From the NCBI GenBank assembly GCA_029339505.1, contig JAQISU010000170.1, positions 676,001-740,000 on the forward strand: a stretch of 64,000 nucleotides of DNA, read 5' to 3'. Origin of the DNA: Unio delphinus (lineage: Eukaryota > Mollusca > Bivalvia > Unionida > Unionidae). The position numbers and the translations under genes are program-made. The notes under the pieces were generated by a model. That model had not been told where the DNA came from. It ran no database searches and saw only the letters and a list, made by a program, of their open reading frames with translations. This document shows positions 13,657 to 24,757 of the stretch, piece by piece (position 1 is the stretch's first letter; each line of letters opens with the position of its first letter).

Positions 13657-16058
13657 CTGAAACAGAGCAGTTGTCACGTGTTATACAAATTTGTGTGAAT
13701 AATATGATTGGGCACGTTGACTTTTTAAACAGACAGTCAATATTATACTGTATTCTGATATTTAGCGTACACTTTAACTACAAATATATGATTGGATTCA
13801 TCTTAAAGTTTCAAACGAATGACGTTAAATATATTTCAGTGAAACGTAGTTTCCATAGATTTGATATTTTATTTAGTTCTAGTAGATGGCTTTCGAGACC
13901 ATTTGGACTATATTGAAATGAAAAGAAATTAGAGGCCTTTTAGGGCTAAAATAAAATAAAATCAATTGTTAAATACAATACTACCTCCGTCATCAGACAT
14001 CTACTGTAATGAAACGTTATTACATATAAAAAACATTTTAAAAAACTAATAAAATAAAACGAAACCTCCAAAAACTTGAGGCCTCATCCTTTACTACTGG
14101 ATAAAACTCATCCCCCCTCACCACGTAAGACATCCTATTTTAATATAGCATCATAAAGACCATGCTAACGTGATATTAAAACCATGCCTTCTGAATGAAG
14201 CGGAGCTGATAAAATGTCATAATCGTAATGCTGAAAATTCATCAAGGCCAAAGGAACCTAGACATACCATGCAACAATGTTTCAAGACTTTTCATTTATT
14301 AGCAAATTGCTTGGTGAATATCAAAGATGTTTTTTTATTTAATCGGTATGATGATTACACGTTTGTGTGTTTGTGCTAGTAACGTAAACACACACATATT
14401 TTCACCTTCATAGTAAAACAAAACTGCACAAACATTACACAAGGCCATGAAGTATACACTCAAAAATAGAATTGATACAATGGTATCCAAAGTGAAAAAG
14501 AAATATAAAGCATATGTAAGCCAACCAAAACAAAAGAAGTCATTCAATTGTTTAAGATTTGTCTGCTACATCCATTTGATCGCATACAAAATATTATGTC
14601 AAGAATTAAATTATTATTTGATTATAATGTTGCCGAAAGCATCACATCGTCTAGCAACGACGAATTGTAAAAACGTTAGAACAGACGACACAGAAACGAT
14701 GATTTTGACAAGTAGGCAACAGGCTCAGAATTGTCTAAGCAAACGATGCAACAACGACGAATTTGCAAGCAGATGACGCACTTAATGAAATGCTAACCTG
14801 AACGAGTTTCTCTGAAAACATACGTAAGTATATTAGGTTTAAAATATGTACTTACTTTCTTCAGAACATAGATCAAAATACCTAAATTCTCAATATGCTC
14901 TGATAACAAATATAGTTACTATTACTTAATACGGCAGAAACCATTCATCTGTAACCGTTATCAATGTTAAGTCTGCAAATGAGGTTTTCATAGCTGATGT
15001 CGTACAAGTATGAAGTAGTTATATTATAAGCCTGTTAGATTCGAAAACGACAATTATTCATACGTCTCTGTCTCTGAACAATATTGATATAAAGTCTTAA
15101 ATAGATATATGGTAGCTTAATATTATATCACTGCAACGATTCGATTAACCAGTTTTTCGTATGATAATGTCCAATGATAATATGCTCGAGATCGAATGCT
15201 TTGTTAGCAAATAAGATTAACAATATGATGGAGGTTAATATTGTTTTCTGGTTGATTTTTTAATTTGACCTTAAAGTTTATGTACACGATTTATTACTTT
15301 TCCTCGTAACACCTGTTTGTGTTTATAAACAGTCAGTGGTCGACATGTACTTTCATGTTTATGTTGGTGTGCCCATTCTCATCGACAATCAGCAAATGTT
15401 TACATATGCGTTGATTTATCTCTTTTAGATACGTTTAGTTATTGCAGTGCCGATTTGACAGAATAAGAACTATTAAAGAAGAAATCCAAGTTTCAAACTG
15501 ATTTTCAATTAGGACAAATATATGCTATCGTAAAATTATGTTTTCAATATTACAGCGATATCATAGAAACACTCAGGAATCTACATGGTGACAGTTAATT
15601 GATCTTTTCCCATAATCACCTGATTTAAGCTGGAAATTAAATTTACTTCAATATAGCCCAAAACTCTCCAGCACACAGGCGTATATAAAAATATTGAAAG
15701 TCAGGGTTTTATTTATTTATTTGCCTATCGCTAACTATAAGACCCACGACACCAGAAAATTCGAGTATATAATGATACTTACGTCATTAGTTAATTTTGT
15801 ATATAGCACGGAAATATTGCGTATTTAACTAAGTTATACACATGCATTTTTCTTCTTTGATTCTAGCAACGTTATGACGAACATGATGTACTACTTGGCA
15901 CTCGGTAAAAAATATATACAAATTCTAGGCCTGTGTTCACTTTAACGAACAAGAACTTTATCAGAACTCTCCATTGAAAGTTAGAGACAATACTAAAGGC
16001 TGTGGTCGTGTTAATAGACCCTTAATTTGAATAACGGCAGTGAACCGTAAGCTTTTAC
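13657..16058 (-). other. receptor intron 3
   Basis: AT-rich intron of 2.4 kb. The open frames at 13671-13916 and 14170-14776 have no recognisable domains. Confidence 0.65.
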
Positions 16059-16217
16059 CTTTTCCACTTGGTCCCAGTGTGTGGTCATTATTTGGACCTG
16101 TGCCCGCTGTTGGCGTTCCACCCGTTTGCCACGTCCAAAAAAAATCTCCATCTGGATCATGTGACCAACCACACAGATCCTCTTTCTCAAAGTCACATGA
16201 CAGACTTCCTCTTTTCT
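16059..16217 (-). CDS. receptor gene exon 3: MAM domain, first quarter
   Basis: This is a 159-bp exon preceded by a pyrimidine tract and AATTAG, with donor AAAAG|GTAAAA after 16059. It contains CDFEKEDLCGWSHDPDGDFF and TGPNNDHTLGPSGKG. These are the first two conserved MAM cysteines, the LCGW signature and the TGP..DHT turn. Phase 1 at both ends matches the CCP exon at 18329-18493 and the next MAM exon. An alternative AAG acceptor 34 bp further upstream would not keep phase. Confidence 0.9.
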
Positions 16218-16292
16218 CTAATTGGTTGAGAAAGATTATGTTAGGTATCTTGCAGTAAAAAAATATACACGAAAAATGGGTAACACATTCGT

Positions 16293-16380
<88 letters not shown>

Positions 16381-18328
16381 AGGAAAGGAAGTGAAAACAA
16401 TCAGCAAGGAATGAACTGCATAATAATAAAAATTAGAAAACGTGAATGAAAACACTTAATGTGATGTAAACAGAAGACACCGAATTGCGAGTGTGAGTGC
16501 AACATATCAACGTGTATGCAGACTAAAGAACTTTATTCTTCCTCTACTGCTAGTCCATGTCGGACCTGCGAGTTACGGCATTCATAGCATTTGCCTGCCA
16601 GCAACTAATCGCCTGAAGAAAAAAAAAGATCAAACTTAGTCGTGGATATGTTCTATTTGCGAAACGTTATAAATATTTCTCTTAAATACCTGTTTAAATG
16701 ATTCAGAAGGTATTTTAAATTACTGCGTCTCTCTAGTTTGTTGTTGACACTGGGAATATCACTTTTGTTAGTGTGATTGTTTAAAAGATTCGTGGCATAC
16801 TCAGTGAACTCGTTTTTAACCTTATCATCTGTGCTTTCAAATCGACGAATGACGCTTGATTAGCTCATTCACAAACAAATATAATTACCCATAACCCAAA
16901 GCTTCTATTGCATTAATGTACATGGATTGTTTACAAAATAGTTCCTAATACACCTTTCTAATTCTATTCACACGTGTCGAGCACGTGCGTTCAATATTAA
17001 GTTGTTCAGTATTGTAAAATATTGCACAATTCTGACAATTTAAAGTTAACAGAGACACAAAGAAGTTAATAATAAAAGTGTAAATTGAACATTAACAATA
17101 TACACCACACAGAGCGGAAAATGTTGTCCCTTTGTACAAGGGGTTTCGATATTCAAATAGGACGGGAATCAAGTCGTATGCTTATCTGATTATAATGCCA
17201 TGTTGAAGTAGGAAAGTTTCATATTCGTGGTATAATGAGTGAAAAGACGAACAGTCCTTTCTATGTTACAGCAAAATGTCTCTCAAGATTATATTTCATT
17301 ACCCATTACCAGACAATTGAACGCCTCCTGAACAAATAAATGAACAAAAATGTTAAAGGAATGAATGTATATTTAGAACTTGTAACATAACCGCTCTCTT
17401 TTAATTATCCATATTATTATCTCAATACCGTACAAAATGCAATATTGAACAGAAATATGAATGATAAAACTGTTATCGTCCATTTACAAATCAGTAATTA
17501 TAATACTTAAACAGGTTTATATACCTGTAAAGAAATAAATAAAAATCTTGCACCTACGATTTGAGCGAGGATACTACCTGTTTGGCAAGGTTTGCTTTGC
17601 TACCTCTAAATGTAGATTTGTACAGGTATGAGTCTGAATCACGAAACAGATAAATAAAATATTAAACAAATGAACGAACGAATGAATTTATGACTGTAGA
17701 CGAAAGTAAGACACTAAAACAACTGTAATACTGTTACGTTACAAGACAAGTGCAGTCATCTTTTTCAAGAAAACAATTTTCCCAAAAACAATTTCAATAA
17801 ACTGTTTCGGAAATCTAGACCTCACTATGTGCAATAGGTTGACCAAGAATCAATATGGAATAATTCCTTGATACATCTAGATCATACAGGATGATGCGTG
17901 ATAATATGTAGACCAGGAAGCAATGTGGAATAATTCGTGTTACACCTGGATCGTAAAGGATGATGCGTGATAATATGAAATGATATTATCTGTCAAAAGA
18001 ATATAATTTAACATGTAAAAAAAGTAATTTTTAATAATATTTATGTTTTTTGAAATATATACGTACAATGACAAATTGCAATGAATTGTGATTAAACAAT
18101 GAATGTCTCCAAAATGTCTTTAACACACTGATATCACTCGTGTCCTGAAAGATTCCACTTCCTTCTCGCCTTCTCATTTCCCTGTTACAGAAAGTTTGAA
18201 TGCGACATCGAACTAGTAGCCAATATAAAAACATAAAAATAAAGACATTGTATTGTACTTACAAAGGAAATAAAGACTAGCAAAACAAAAAACTAAATAA
18301 AATAAAACAAACAAGAAAGGAAACTTAC
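16218..18328 (-). other. receptor intron 2
   Basis: 2.1-kb intron holding the (TA)n tract and otherwise nothing recognisable. An acceptor-like TTTTTCTTCAG on the minus strand near 16615 leads into only 20 codons before a stop. Confidence 0.65.
16295..16377. repeat. (TA)n microsatellite
   Basis: About 41 TA units, in receptor intron 2. It opens artificial poly-Tyr/Ile frames on both strands. Confidence 0.97.
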
Positions 18329-18493
18329 CGACGCACTTCGGTATCGGAGCGCTCCAGTGAGAACCGTTGCAATGTATGGAATCGTTTCCTACTAGTTCGA
18401 AACCAGCCGCACAGCGAAACGAAAGATGTGAACCTTCATGTTTAGCTTCCACGCGCATTGCATCTGCTGACTCGACATTTGTGCAACCTTTAG
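18329..18493 (-). CDS. receptor gene exon 2: second CCP/sushi domain
   Basis: This is a 165-bp exon with acceptor TTTTCTAG before 18493 and donor GTCG|GTAAGT after 18329, phase 1-1. It encodes one whole CCP module: C at the start, FRCAAGFELVGNDSIHC in the middle and HWSAPIPKC at the end. That gives four cysteines and the conserved Trp. One CCP per phase 1-1 exon is the normal metazoan arrangement. CCP domains mediate protein-protein or glycan contacts in complement, adhesion and scavenger receptors. Confidence 0.92.
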
Positions 18494-18789
18494 CTAGAAA
18501 ATAGAGAAATGTTCTGAGCTGAGATTATTCAGATTCTCCGGGCAGTCTTAATGAAATCCAGACCTCAGGCACAGCAGTGACCTTATAACACTCATGAAAG
18601 TTTATGTCCTGCTAATCTTCTGAATTCCGGTTCCGCTTACTTACCGCAGCTAGCAAGATAGTGTTGCGCAGCATCTTACTAAGAGCTGTCGATAGTAACG
18701 ACATGTTCTGAATGGCGTTATTGCATAGTAAAATAGGCGGATTCTGAAGCACCTAAAAACTATTTTAGAAAATAAGTTCGACGTTAGCG

Positions 18790-19085
18790 AGTGTAGTTTG
18801 TTCAAATATCTCAGTTGATGCCACTAAAACGCTTGTGTGTTCACTACTACTTTCAAGACTGGACTATTGTAACTCAATTATGTCTGTTTTGTCTCAACAT
18901 CTACTCCAGAAACTTCAAACAGTTAAAAACATAGCTGCTCGGATCGCCCTTAGAGTACCACGATCAGAGTACACCTCCCCGCTGCACTGTACCCTACACT
19001 GGCTATCCATTCGATCCAGAATCAAACACACAAGTTGTTCTCTAAGCTACGTTTCATTGTAGGACTCCAGTTTAACATACCTAAC
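18790..19085 (+). mobile_element. CR1/L2-like LINE fragment
   Basis: The plus strand reads SLLLSRLDYCNSIMSVLSQH, then LLQKLQTVKNIAARIALRVP and LHWLSIRSRIKH. This is the C-terminal thumb region of a CR1/L2-clade reverse transcriptase. It is closely related to the minus-strand copy at 19097-20045, so they are probably two members of one family. Confidence 0.8.
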
Positions 19086-19096
19086 TTGCCTCACTC

Positions 19097-20045
19097 ATGT
19101 GTAATAATAATAATAAGGAGTACTTTGTATAGCTCCTAATCTTTCGAAGCTCTAAGCGCTTTACACCATCAATAACGATATGGCTACACTACAGAACAAC
19201 AAATGACAAAAACAATGAAATTGAAAAACATAAAACCATTCTAAAAACATATAAGATACAAAACATGATTAGGTTGCTAAGTTTGTCCCTGCAGTCGAAA
19301 CAGGTGAGTCTTAAGAGCACTCTTAAAAGGGACCACTGTGTCTTTGTGTCTAATTTCAATGGGCAATTTCGTTCCACGTCGCCGGGCCCTAGTGTGCAAA
19401 CGAACGTTGTCCTTATGACTTTGTTTTCATCTTGGGAACAATGAGTATACGATTATCAGAAGAAGAGCGTAAGGATCTAGCTGGTCTATACACATGGGTG
19501 AGGCTGGATAGGTATGTTGGACTGGAGTCTGTCATTGAAACATAGCACAGAGAACAAATTTTGTGTTTGATTCTTTATCGAATTGATAGCCAATGTAGGG
19601 TACAGAGCAGTTGTGAGGTGTGCTCTGATCGAGGTACTCTAAAGATGATCCGTGCAGCTGTGTTTTGAACTTTTTGAAGTTTCTGGAGTAAATATTGTGA
19701 CGCACAAGACAGAATTGAGTTACAATAGTCCAGTCTTGAAAGTACTAATGAACACAAAAGTGTTTTAGTGGCATCAACTGAAAGATATTTACGAATGGAA
19801 CTGATGCGTCTCAATACAAGATATGCAGCCTTGTATATGTTCATGACATGTTGGTGCAATGTGAGAGTACTGTCTAGAGTAACGCCTAGGTTCCGTACTG
19901 ACTGTGAGAATTTAATGTTGGTGTTGCTGATATTTATTGTCTGAGAAAAAGGATGTGAATGAGAAAGCGTTTGTGTTGTGATCAGAATAGTCTCAGTTTT
20001 ATCATCATTCATCTGCAGCTTGTTACATGTCATCCATGATTGCAT
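19097..20045 (-). mobile_element. CR1/L2-like LINE 3' fragment
   Basis: Minus strand. It contains LQMNDDKTETILI, FSQSVRNLGVTLDSTLTL, SRLDYCNSILS and AARIIFRVPRSEHTS, then degenerate frames resembling WN.LP...FK.ALKT.LF. It ends in a 3' UTR with GTAAAGCGCTTAGAGCTTCG and a (TTA)n tail at 19100-19115, a typical CR1/L2 end. A 156-codon frame survives, but the element is 5' truncated. Confidence 0.85.
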
Positions 20046-20050
20046 CAGAA

Positions 20051-20291
20051 ATGCACTTCTCTACTCCATGTACACACCAGCAAGATACTTACGCTCAACT
20101 TTTGAAAATTGTATATTCATTATTCCCACTATGGAAAGGATATCAAGTGGACAATGCTCTTTTGCATACCAGGACCCAGCAACGTGGAATAAATTGCCCA
20201 TTGAAATAAGACACAAAGACAGATTGATCCTTTTCAAGAGTGCTCTTAAAACTCAACTTTTTCTACTGCAAGTACAAATATTAAGACATAA
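20051..20291 (+). mobile_element. LINE 3' end, left half (split by element 1)
   Basis: The plus strand encodes the last residues of the same LINE reverse transcriptase: SFAYQDPATWNKLPIEIRHK and LFKSALKTQLFLLQ. The 3' UTR resumes on the far side of element 1 at 36021, with TGTAAAGCGCTCAGAGCTTC near 36150. Element 1 therefore landed inside a pre-existing LINE copy. Confidence 0.85.
20287..20291. other. target site duplication of element 1, left (CATAA)
   Basis: CATAA immediately precedes the left terminal repeat and is repeated at 36021-36025 after the right one. Five base pairs fits the 5-6 bp duplications known for Polintons/Mavericks. Confidence 0.88.
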
Positions 20292-20525
20292 AGCAGCAGA
20301 GAGGGTGAACAGACCAAGTTTTCAAGCAAAAAAAAAGGCTTCTACGGAAACCGAAACTATTTCACAAAAATGCTGCTAAGTTTCAAGCAAAAATAAGGCT
20401 TCTACGAAAACCAAATTATTTCGAATTATTTCACATAAAAAGCAGCTAGTAATTCATCAACGACGACGCCAATGTCGTTGTCGCAGCCCCAATGGTGTTA
20501 CCGGGTTAACGAAATTAGCCATAGA
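20292..20525 (+). repeat. element 1 left terminal inverted repeat
   Basis: It matches the reverse complement of 35790-36020 with few differences. It is built of two roughly 65-bp direct subrepeats (AAGTTTTCAAGCA...GGCTTCTACGGAAACC, then AAGTTTCAAGCA...GGCTTCTACGAAAACC) and an inner unique part with ACGACGCCAATGTCGTTGTC. The first 20 or so bases are shared with element 2. Confidence 0.92.
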
Positions 20526-20560
20526 TACAATGATGAATTTGCGATATATTTTTTATATAA

Positions 20561-21556
20561 ATGGCAAACGTTGGAGAAGCACAAATAACTAAATTAACTA
20601 GAGAACGGTTGGCTGCGATTAAGAAATTTCTCCCGGTGAGAGATTCTTTCAGAGATAATTTGCAAGCTCGACAACAAGCAAAATTAGATTCCACCGCCGA
20701 TACTGAACAATTATTTAAGCCTATAACTGCGGCAACTGGAGAGGTTGTAACCGCTACTGAAAAAGTCGGTACAGAAACCGCAAAAGTCGGTACAGAAACC
20801 GCAAAGATAGCAAAAAGAACTAAAAAAATTAAAAAAATCTCTAAAAACTCTTCCTGGTGATATAGTAACTGCTGAAAGACAACAAGAACTACTACCTGAA
20901 CCACTTGAAGAAGTTGAACAACTTGTTAGCGCACTGCCTGAACAATTTGAAGAAAAACAACAACAAAAAAGTAAAACAGCACGAAGAGATCCGGAAAAAA
21001 TATTTAAAAGTGATGTGATAAATGATATTAAGAAGGAATCTATGACTGATAGACAATTTGCTCAATTTATCATCGATTCATTTCCAAAAGGTCAACGAGA
21101 ACAATATATGAATAACGGGTATGAAGACACCATAACTACTAGGGATGAATGGCGAAAAAAATTATGTTTGGCAAGAATTAAAACGTCCACACTACCACAC
21201 AATGATACAGGATTATAGAACCTTTAAAAGTTGATATCTAAAATAGAAAAACCACCGACACTAATTGCACCCTTTGTATCTCAACATGTCCAAGTTGATT
21301 CTGAAGAAAACACAACTGGTACAACAGAAAAAGAATTTACCGGCGAGGGATATCACGGTGGTGTTCAAGAAGTATCCTCGATGATATATCACGGTTAGAA
21401 GTTCTCATCGGAGGTAAACGAGCTGGAAATATTTCTCCGGAGATAATTAACGAAGCTGCTGAAATCTGTCAACGGTTATTTCAAGGTCGTGTAATGGATA
21501 TAAAACTATATCGTAGTTTCATCGATAAACTTACCGATGATTATTATAGTGATTAA
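20561..21556 (+). pseudogene. coiled-coil virion protein homologue, broken (element 1)
   Basis: Homologue of the 356-residue protein at 48375-49445. It starts MANVGEAQITKLTRERLAAI after TTATATAA, with TEDTEQLFKP-like and IAKRTKK-like blocks conserved. The frame is lost near 20860 after a run of A. Later pieces recover the C-terminal LEVLIGGKRAGN-like hairpin (about 21390-21440) and the end at 21556. It is the first gene inside the left TIR here, whereas its counterpart in element 2 is the innermost virion gene. Confidence 0.85.
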
Positions 21557-21600
21557 TCACCGTGATTGATCATGGATTAGATATATAGCATTTAAATAAA

Positions 21601-21974
21601 ATGATAGTACATCATACTATGAGTAGAGCAAGACCTGTTTATGTCGTAAATTCACGATTGCCAGTGTACAAGGTGACATATGGAAATGGACTCGGTGATG
21701 TTGTCACTGGATTATTTACTCGAGTTGCCCCAAAACTGCTACCGATCGGTAACGAAATAGCGTCCAAAGCTATTGGGTTCTCGGTGATAAAATTGGTACA
21801 GAAGTTGGTAATAAGGCTTTGATGCGTTTGATGCCACTAACGAAAAGCTTACAAGAGGTTTTACTTACAAGAGAAAACCAGTAAACCAGTAAAATTACAA
21901 TCTACGAATCAAATGCCACCTAAAATAGGTAGTGCAATTAATAAAATAGCAAAAGCGCGATTGATAGTTTACAA
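21601..21974 (+). pseudogene. pVI-like minor capsid protein, truncated (element 1)
   Basis: Homologue of 47818-48315. It shares RPVYVVNSRLPVYKVTYGNG and LGDVVTGLFTRVAPKLLPIG, and shows a frameshift after about 73 codons. The 3' end runs directly into the capsid gene's C-terminal part near 21965-21975, which marks a deletion junction. AAATAAAATG lies at the start, as in neighbouring genes. Confidence 0.82.
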
Positions 21975-22379
21975 TTGCAGTCCCATATGATATTTGATAA
22001 GTGTGGTGTCAGTGAGGTATCATTGCGAATATGCAATCAGCAAGAACCCGCAGAACAACTTATTCTCGATTACGGTAACAATCGAATAGGACGAGTTTAT
22101 CATCGGTTATGGTCTTATATGGGTCGTGGTCAAAACGTCGATACTGGACTACAAATATCACAGTTGGATTTTAAAGAATTGTACCCGATTTATTACTTTT
22201 CGTTGCAACATCTTCATCTATCTAAACACTCAACCGTTGATGTAAAATTTCAAGCTCGTATCGGTGATGCCCTTGGAGGATTTAGAGCAATTTCTGTTAT
22301 TCTTAGTGATAAATCTATGACACTTGAAGGTGGTGGTGGAAAAATGCGAGTCATTGATGCACCAATAGAAAATATGTAA
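21961..22379 (+). pseudogene. major capsid protein, C-terminal third only (element 1)
   Basis: Clear homologue of the last ~135 residues of the capsid protein at 45911-47308: SHMIFDKCGVSEVSLRI, NVDTGLQISQLDF, YPIYYFSLQHL and AISVILSDKSM are conserved. Some 330 N-terminal codons are missing. The junction falls at a stretch (TTACAATTGCAGTC) readable as LQ/LQS in both flanking genes, so a microhomology deletion joined the pVI-like and capsid genes. No capsid can be made from this copy. Confidence 0.88.
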
Positions 22380-22403
22380 TGTATGATCACTAACTAAAGA
22401 AAA

Positions 22404-23384
22404 TGTCGTACAATCATGTTAATGTCACCCTGACATCTGGTCAGGTAAAGAAACTTCAATCGAAAAATTCTACTGCGTGTGGCACAACGATAACGCTTAA
22501 AAAACAACAAAACACAAGTGGATCAAATAAATTATAGCTGACGAAAACTCAGATTAATAATTTCAATAAAGCATTAAAGGCTAACACAGGAATCAAATTG
22601 ACCTTTTCACAAGCTGCGATCGGCGACATGATTAAAACCGGCGTTATATTCCCGCTGTTAGCTGCAATTCCAGCGTTTAATTGCAGCAGCGGCCCCAGCG
22701 GTGGCTAAAGCAGCGGCGCTAGGAGTTATTGGTACCGCGGTAGGGCTTGCAGTAAAGAAAGCAACCGGTGGATCAGTTCGCGGATCTAAATACAAAAAAG
22801 GGAAAAGGATTCAGATTACCGGGAAATCGGTTCACAAAACACTACGGACCAAGATAAATTCTGACGTTGTAGAGTCCTTGATTGAAAATTTTATGAATTT
22901 CCCAATGTCTAATTTTGACCTCCCTGACGCAGTAAAGAAACTCCCAATAAAACATTTCAGAGGTGTGTTCATTAAAGATCAATTACCGCCACAATCACAA
23001 ATACCAGAAACCGGTATAATTAATCTAGATGACAAGATTGGATCTGGAACTCATTGGGTTTGTTACGCATTATATCCAGCGTCGATTATTTATTTTGACT
23101 CGTATGGATTACCACCCCCGATGGAATTTCTCAGTTATGTATCTAAGTTGTTTACAACTCAAACTAAAGTTTCGTCAAAAATCCCAGTTTGGTACTCAAC
23201 GCTGCCCACGCAGACATTAACAGATCCTCCAATATGCGGACGAGAGGTTCTTAACTCGCTAACAGCTATCTCGACGAGTTCTAAATTACCTCACAAAGCC
23301 ATCCACGAATACACGATGATGAAATTCGTAAATGAAAATTCGACAAATTTTCCATCCAAAAATCACTTAAAGAGAAACGTTTAA
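22404..23384 (+). pseudogene. pX-like protein plus adenain-type protease, damaged (element 1)
   Basis: It begins MSYNHVNVTLTSGQVKKLQS, like the element 2 protein at 45368-45853. An in-frame stop (about 22534) and a frameshift before 22701 break it. From 22701 a single open frame continues through the Ala/Lys-rich MAKAAALGVIG segment straight into the protease. Protease marks: GTHWVCY (catalytic His), YFDSYG (acid), QTLTDPPICGREVLN (Gln and Cys). In element 2 the two proteins lie in different overlapping frames, while here they share one frame. Confidence 0.85.
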
Positions 23385-23389
23385 TATAT

Positions 23390-24244
23390 AACATGGCATA
23401 TATTTTTTGGAAGATCAGTATCACGTCAACAACAAGAAGTTACCATCGGGCAAGTAAAAAAAAATGATCAAGAGAGCTATTTCATCGATAACAAACTTAG
23501 ATGAATTAAAAAAATTACACAAATAAATAAATACATCTATGTTACAAAAATCCACCGGGGATCTAAAAAAAACTACGTGATGAATACAACAATCATATAA
23601 CTAAATTCGATCAATTTTCTGAATTGCAAAAAAATGTAATTGACAAAATTGACAGGCCGTTATTAGATTTCTTTGGAAATCCACCAGTGACCACACCGAA
23701 TCTCATAACGATAAAAGCTTCTATGTTGGAACTAACAACACTTCAATCCAAATATGAAGACCACGTAAAACAATTTTCAACATTTCGTAGAAACATCGTC
23801 GATAAATTTCTCTGATCTCCACTTGATAAAATCGATATAAAATTTGCTGATATTAAAAACTCCATCGAGGATCTCAAAATGACCAGCAATGCCATCGTAG
23901 CGGATGCAACAAGGATGATAGCAATTGTTGAAAAAACAAAAACTCCTCATGAGAATACCATCATTGTAGTATACACGATTCAACACGGATCATATACGTG
24001 GACACCTACAAACAACATTTTACATATCACTGCAACCGTCAAAGGTATTTATCGATTAACACTAGTGACACCAACTCAGTTTAATTTATCATCGTCGCGT
24101 TCATCTGGGGTCAATAATACAATATCAACAATCATCGACAAGGATACGATTGAACAATTCACGATAACATCCACTGATAATAATTTGGCTAGGGTTTCAA
24201 TGTCGTGGTATGTGGACAAACAAACAACTAAACTAAAATTGTAA
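23390..24244 (+). pseudogene. fibre-like coiled-coil protein, broken (element 1)
   Basis: Homologue of the 342-residue protein at 43857-44885. The N-terminal part is degenerate and internally deleted. FGNPPVTTPNL, LQSKYEDHVKQFSTFRRN, a TGA at about 23813 and IKNSIEDLKMTSNAIVADAT are recognisable. The C-terminal beta-rich domain (IQHGSYTWTPTNNILHITAT, GVNNTISTIIDKDT) is the best-kept part. Confidence 0.82.
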
Positions 24245-24270
24245 ATTGTTTACTGTGTTAATAGATAAAA

Positions 24271-24717
24271 ATGTCATCAACGGTACCTTCAGTATCTCAA
24301 TATCGCTATGATACTGTCAAAGAATTTCAAACTAATTTAGGAATACTCGTTGAACAATACCGCGTAAAAGTAAACAAATATCAACGACGAATTAATATCA
24401 TTGATGTATCCGTGTACTCGGTATCTGGTGTACACCAGGCGATGGAATAATACTATCTTCGGTGACTATGATAGCTCCAGTTGTTGTACCAATTTGTGTA
24501 TCTGCGGCAGCAACACTCGCTGGAGTATTTACCGGAATAGCAAAACAAATATCATCGAAAATTACATGACTACGTCTTTAAACTCGCCACAGTATCTAAC
24601 GCATATTCGCAACTGTCAACGCTGATCTAAACATTAATCGATGACGAATTTATATCCGACGATGAATTCTCGAAAATGTTTCGGTTGTAAGATTCAACAA
24701 TGTTGAAACTGGAGCGT
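24271..24717 (+). pseudogene. two-helix membrane protein, frameshifted (element 1)
   Basis: Homologue of 43248-43802: SQYRYDTVKEFQTNLGIL, KYQRRINIIDVSVYSVSG, then a frameshift near 24437. The second hydrophobic helix (IAPVVVPICVSAA-like) is readable in another frame. Confidence 0.8.
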
Positions 24718-24757
24718 GAAAACAATTTCAACGTTGACAGTAACAATTACAATAAAA

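Noticed and set aside
16295..16377. Poly-Ile/Tyr proteins
   Set aside because: Produced by the (TA)n tract only. The real coding part nearby is the MAM exon ending at 16217.
16560..16630. Extra exon of the receptor gene
   Set aside because: A good acceptor sequence leads into 20 codons and a stop, with no conserved residue and no place in the phase series.
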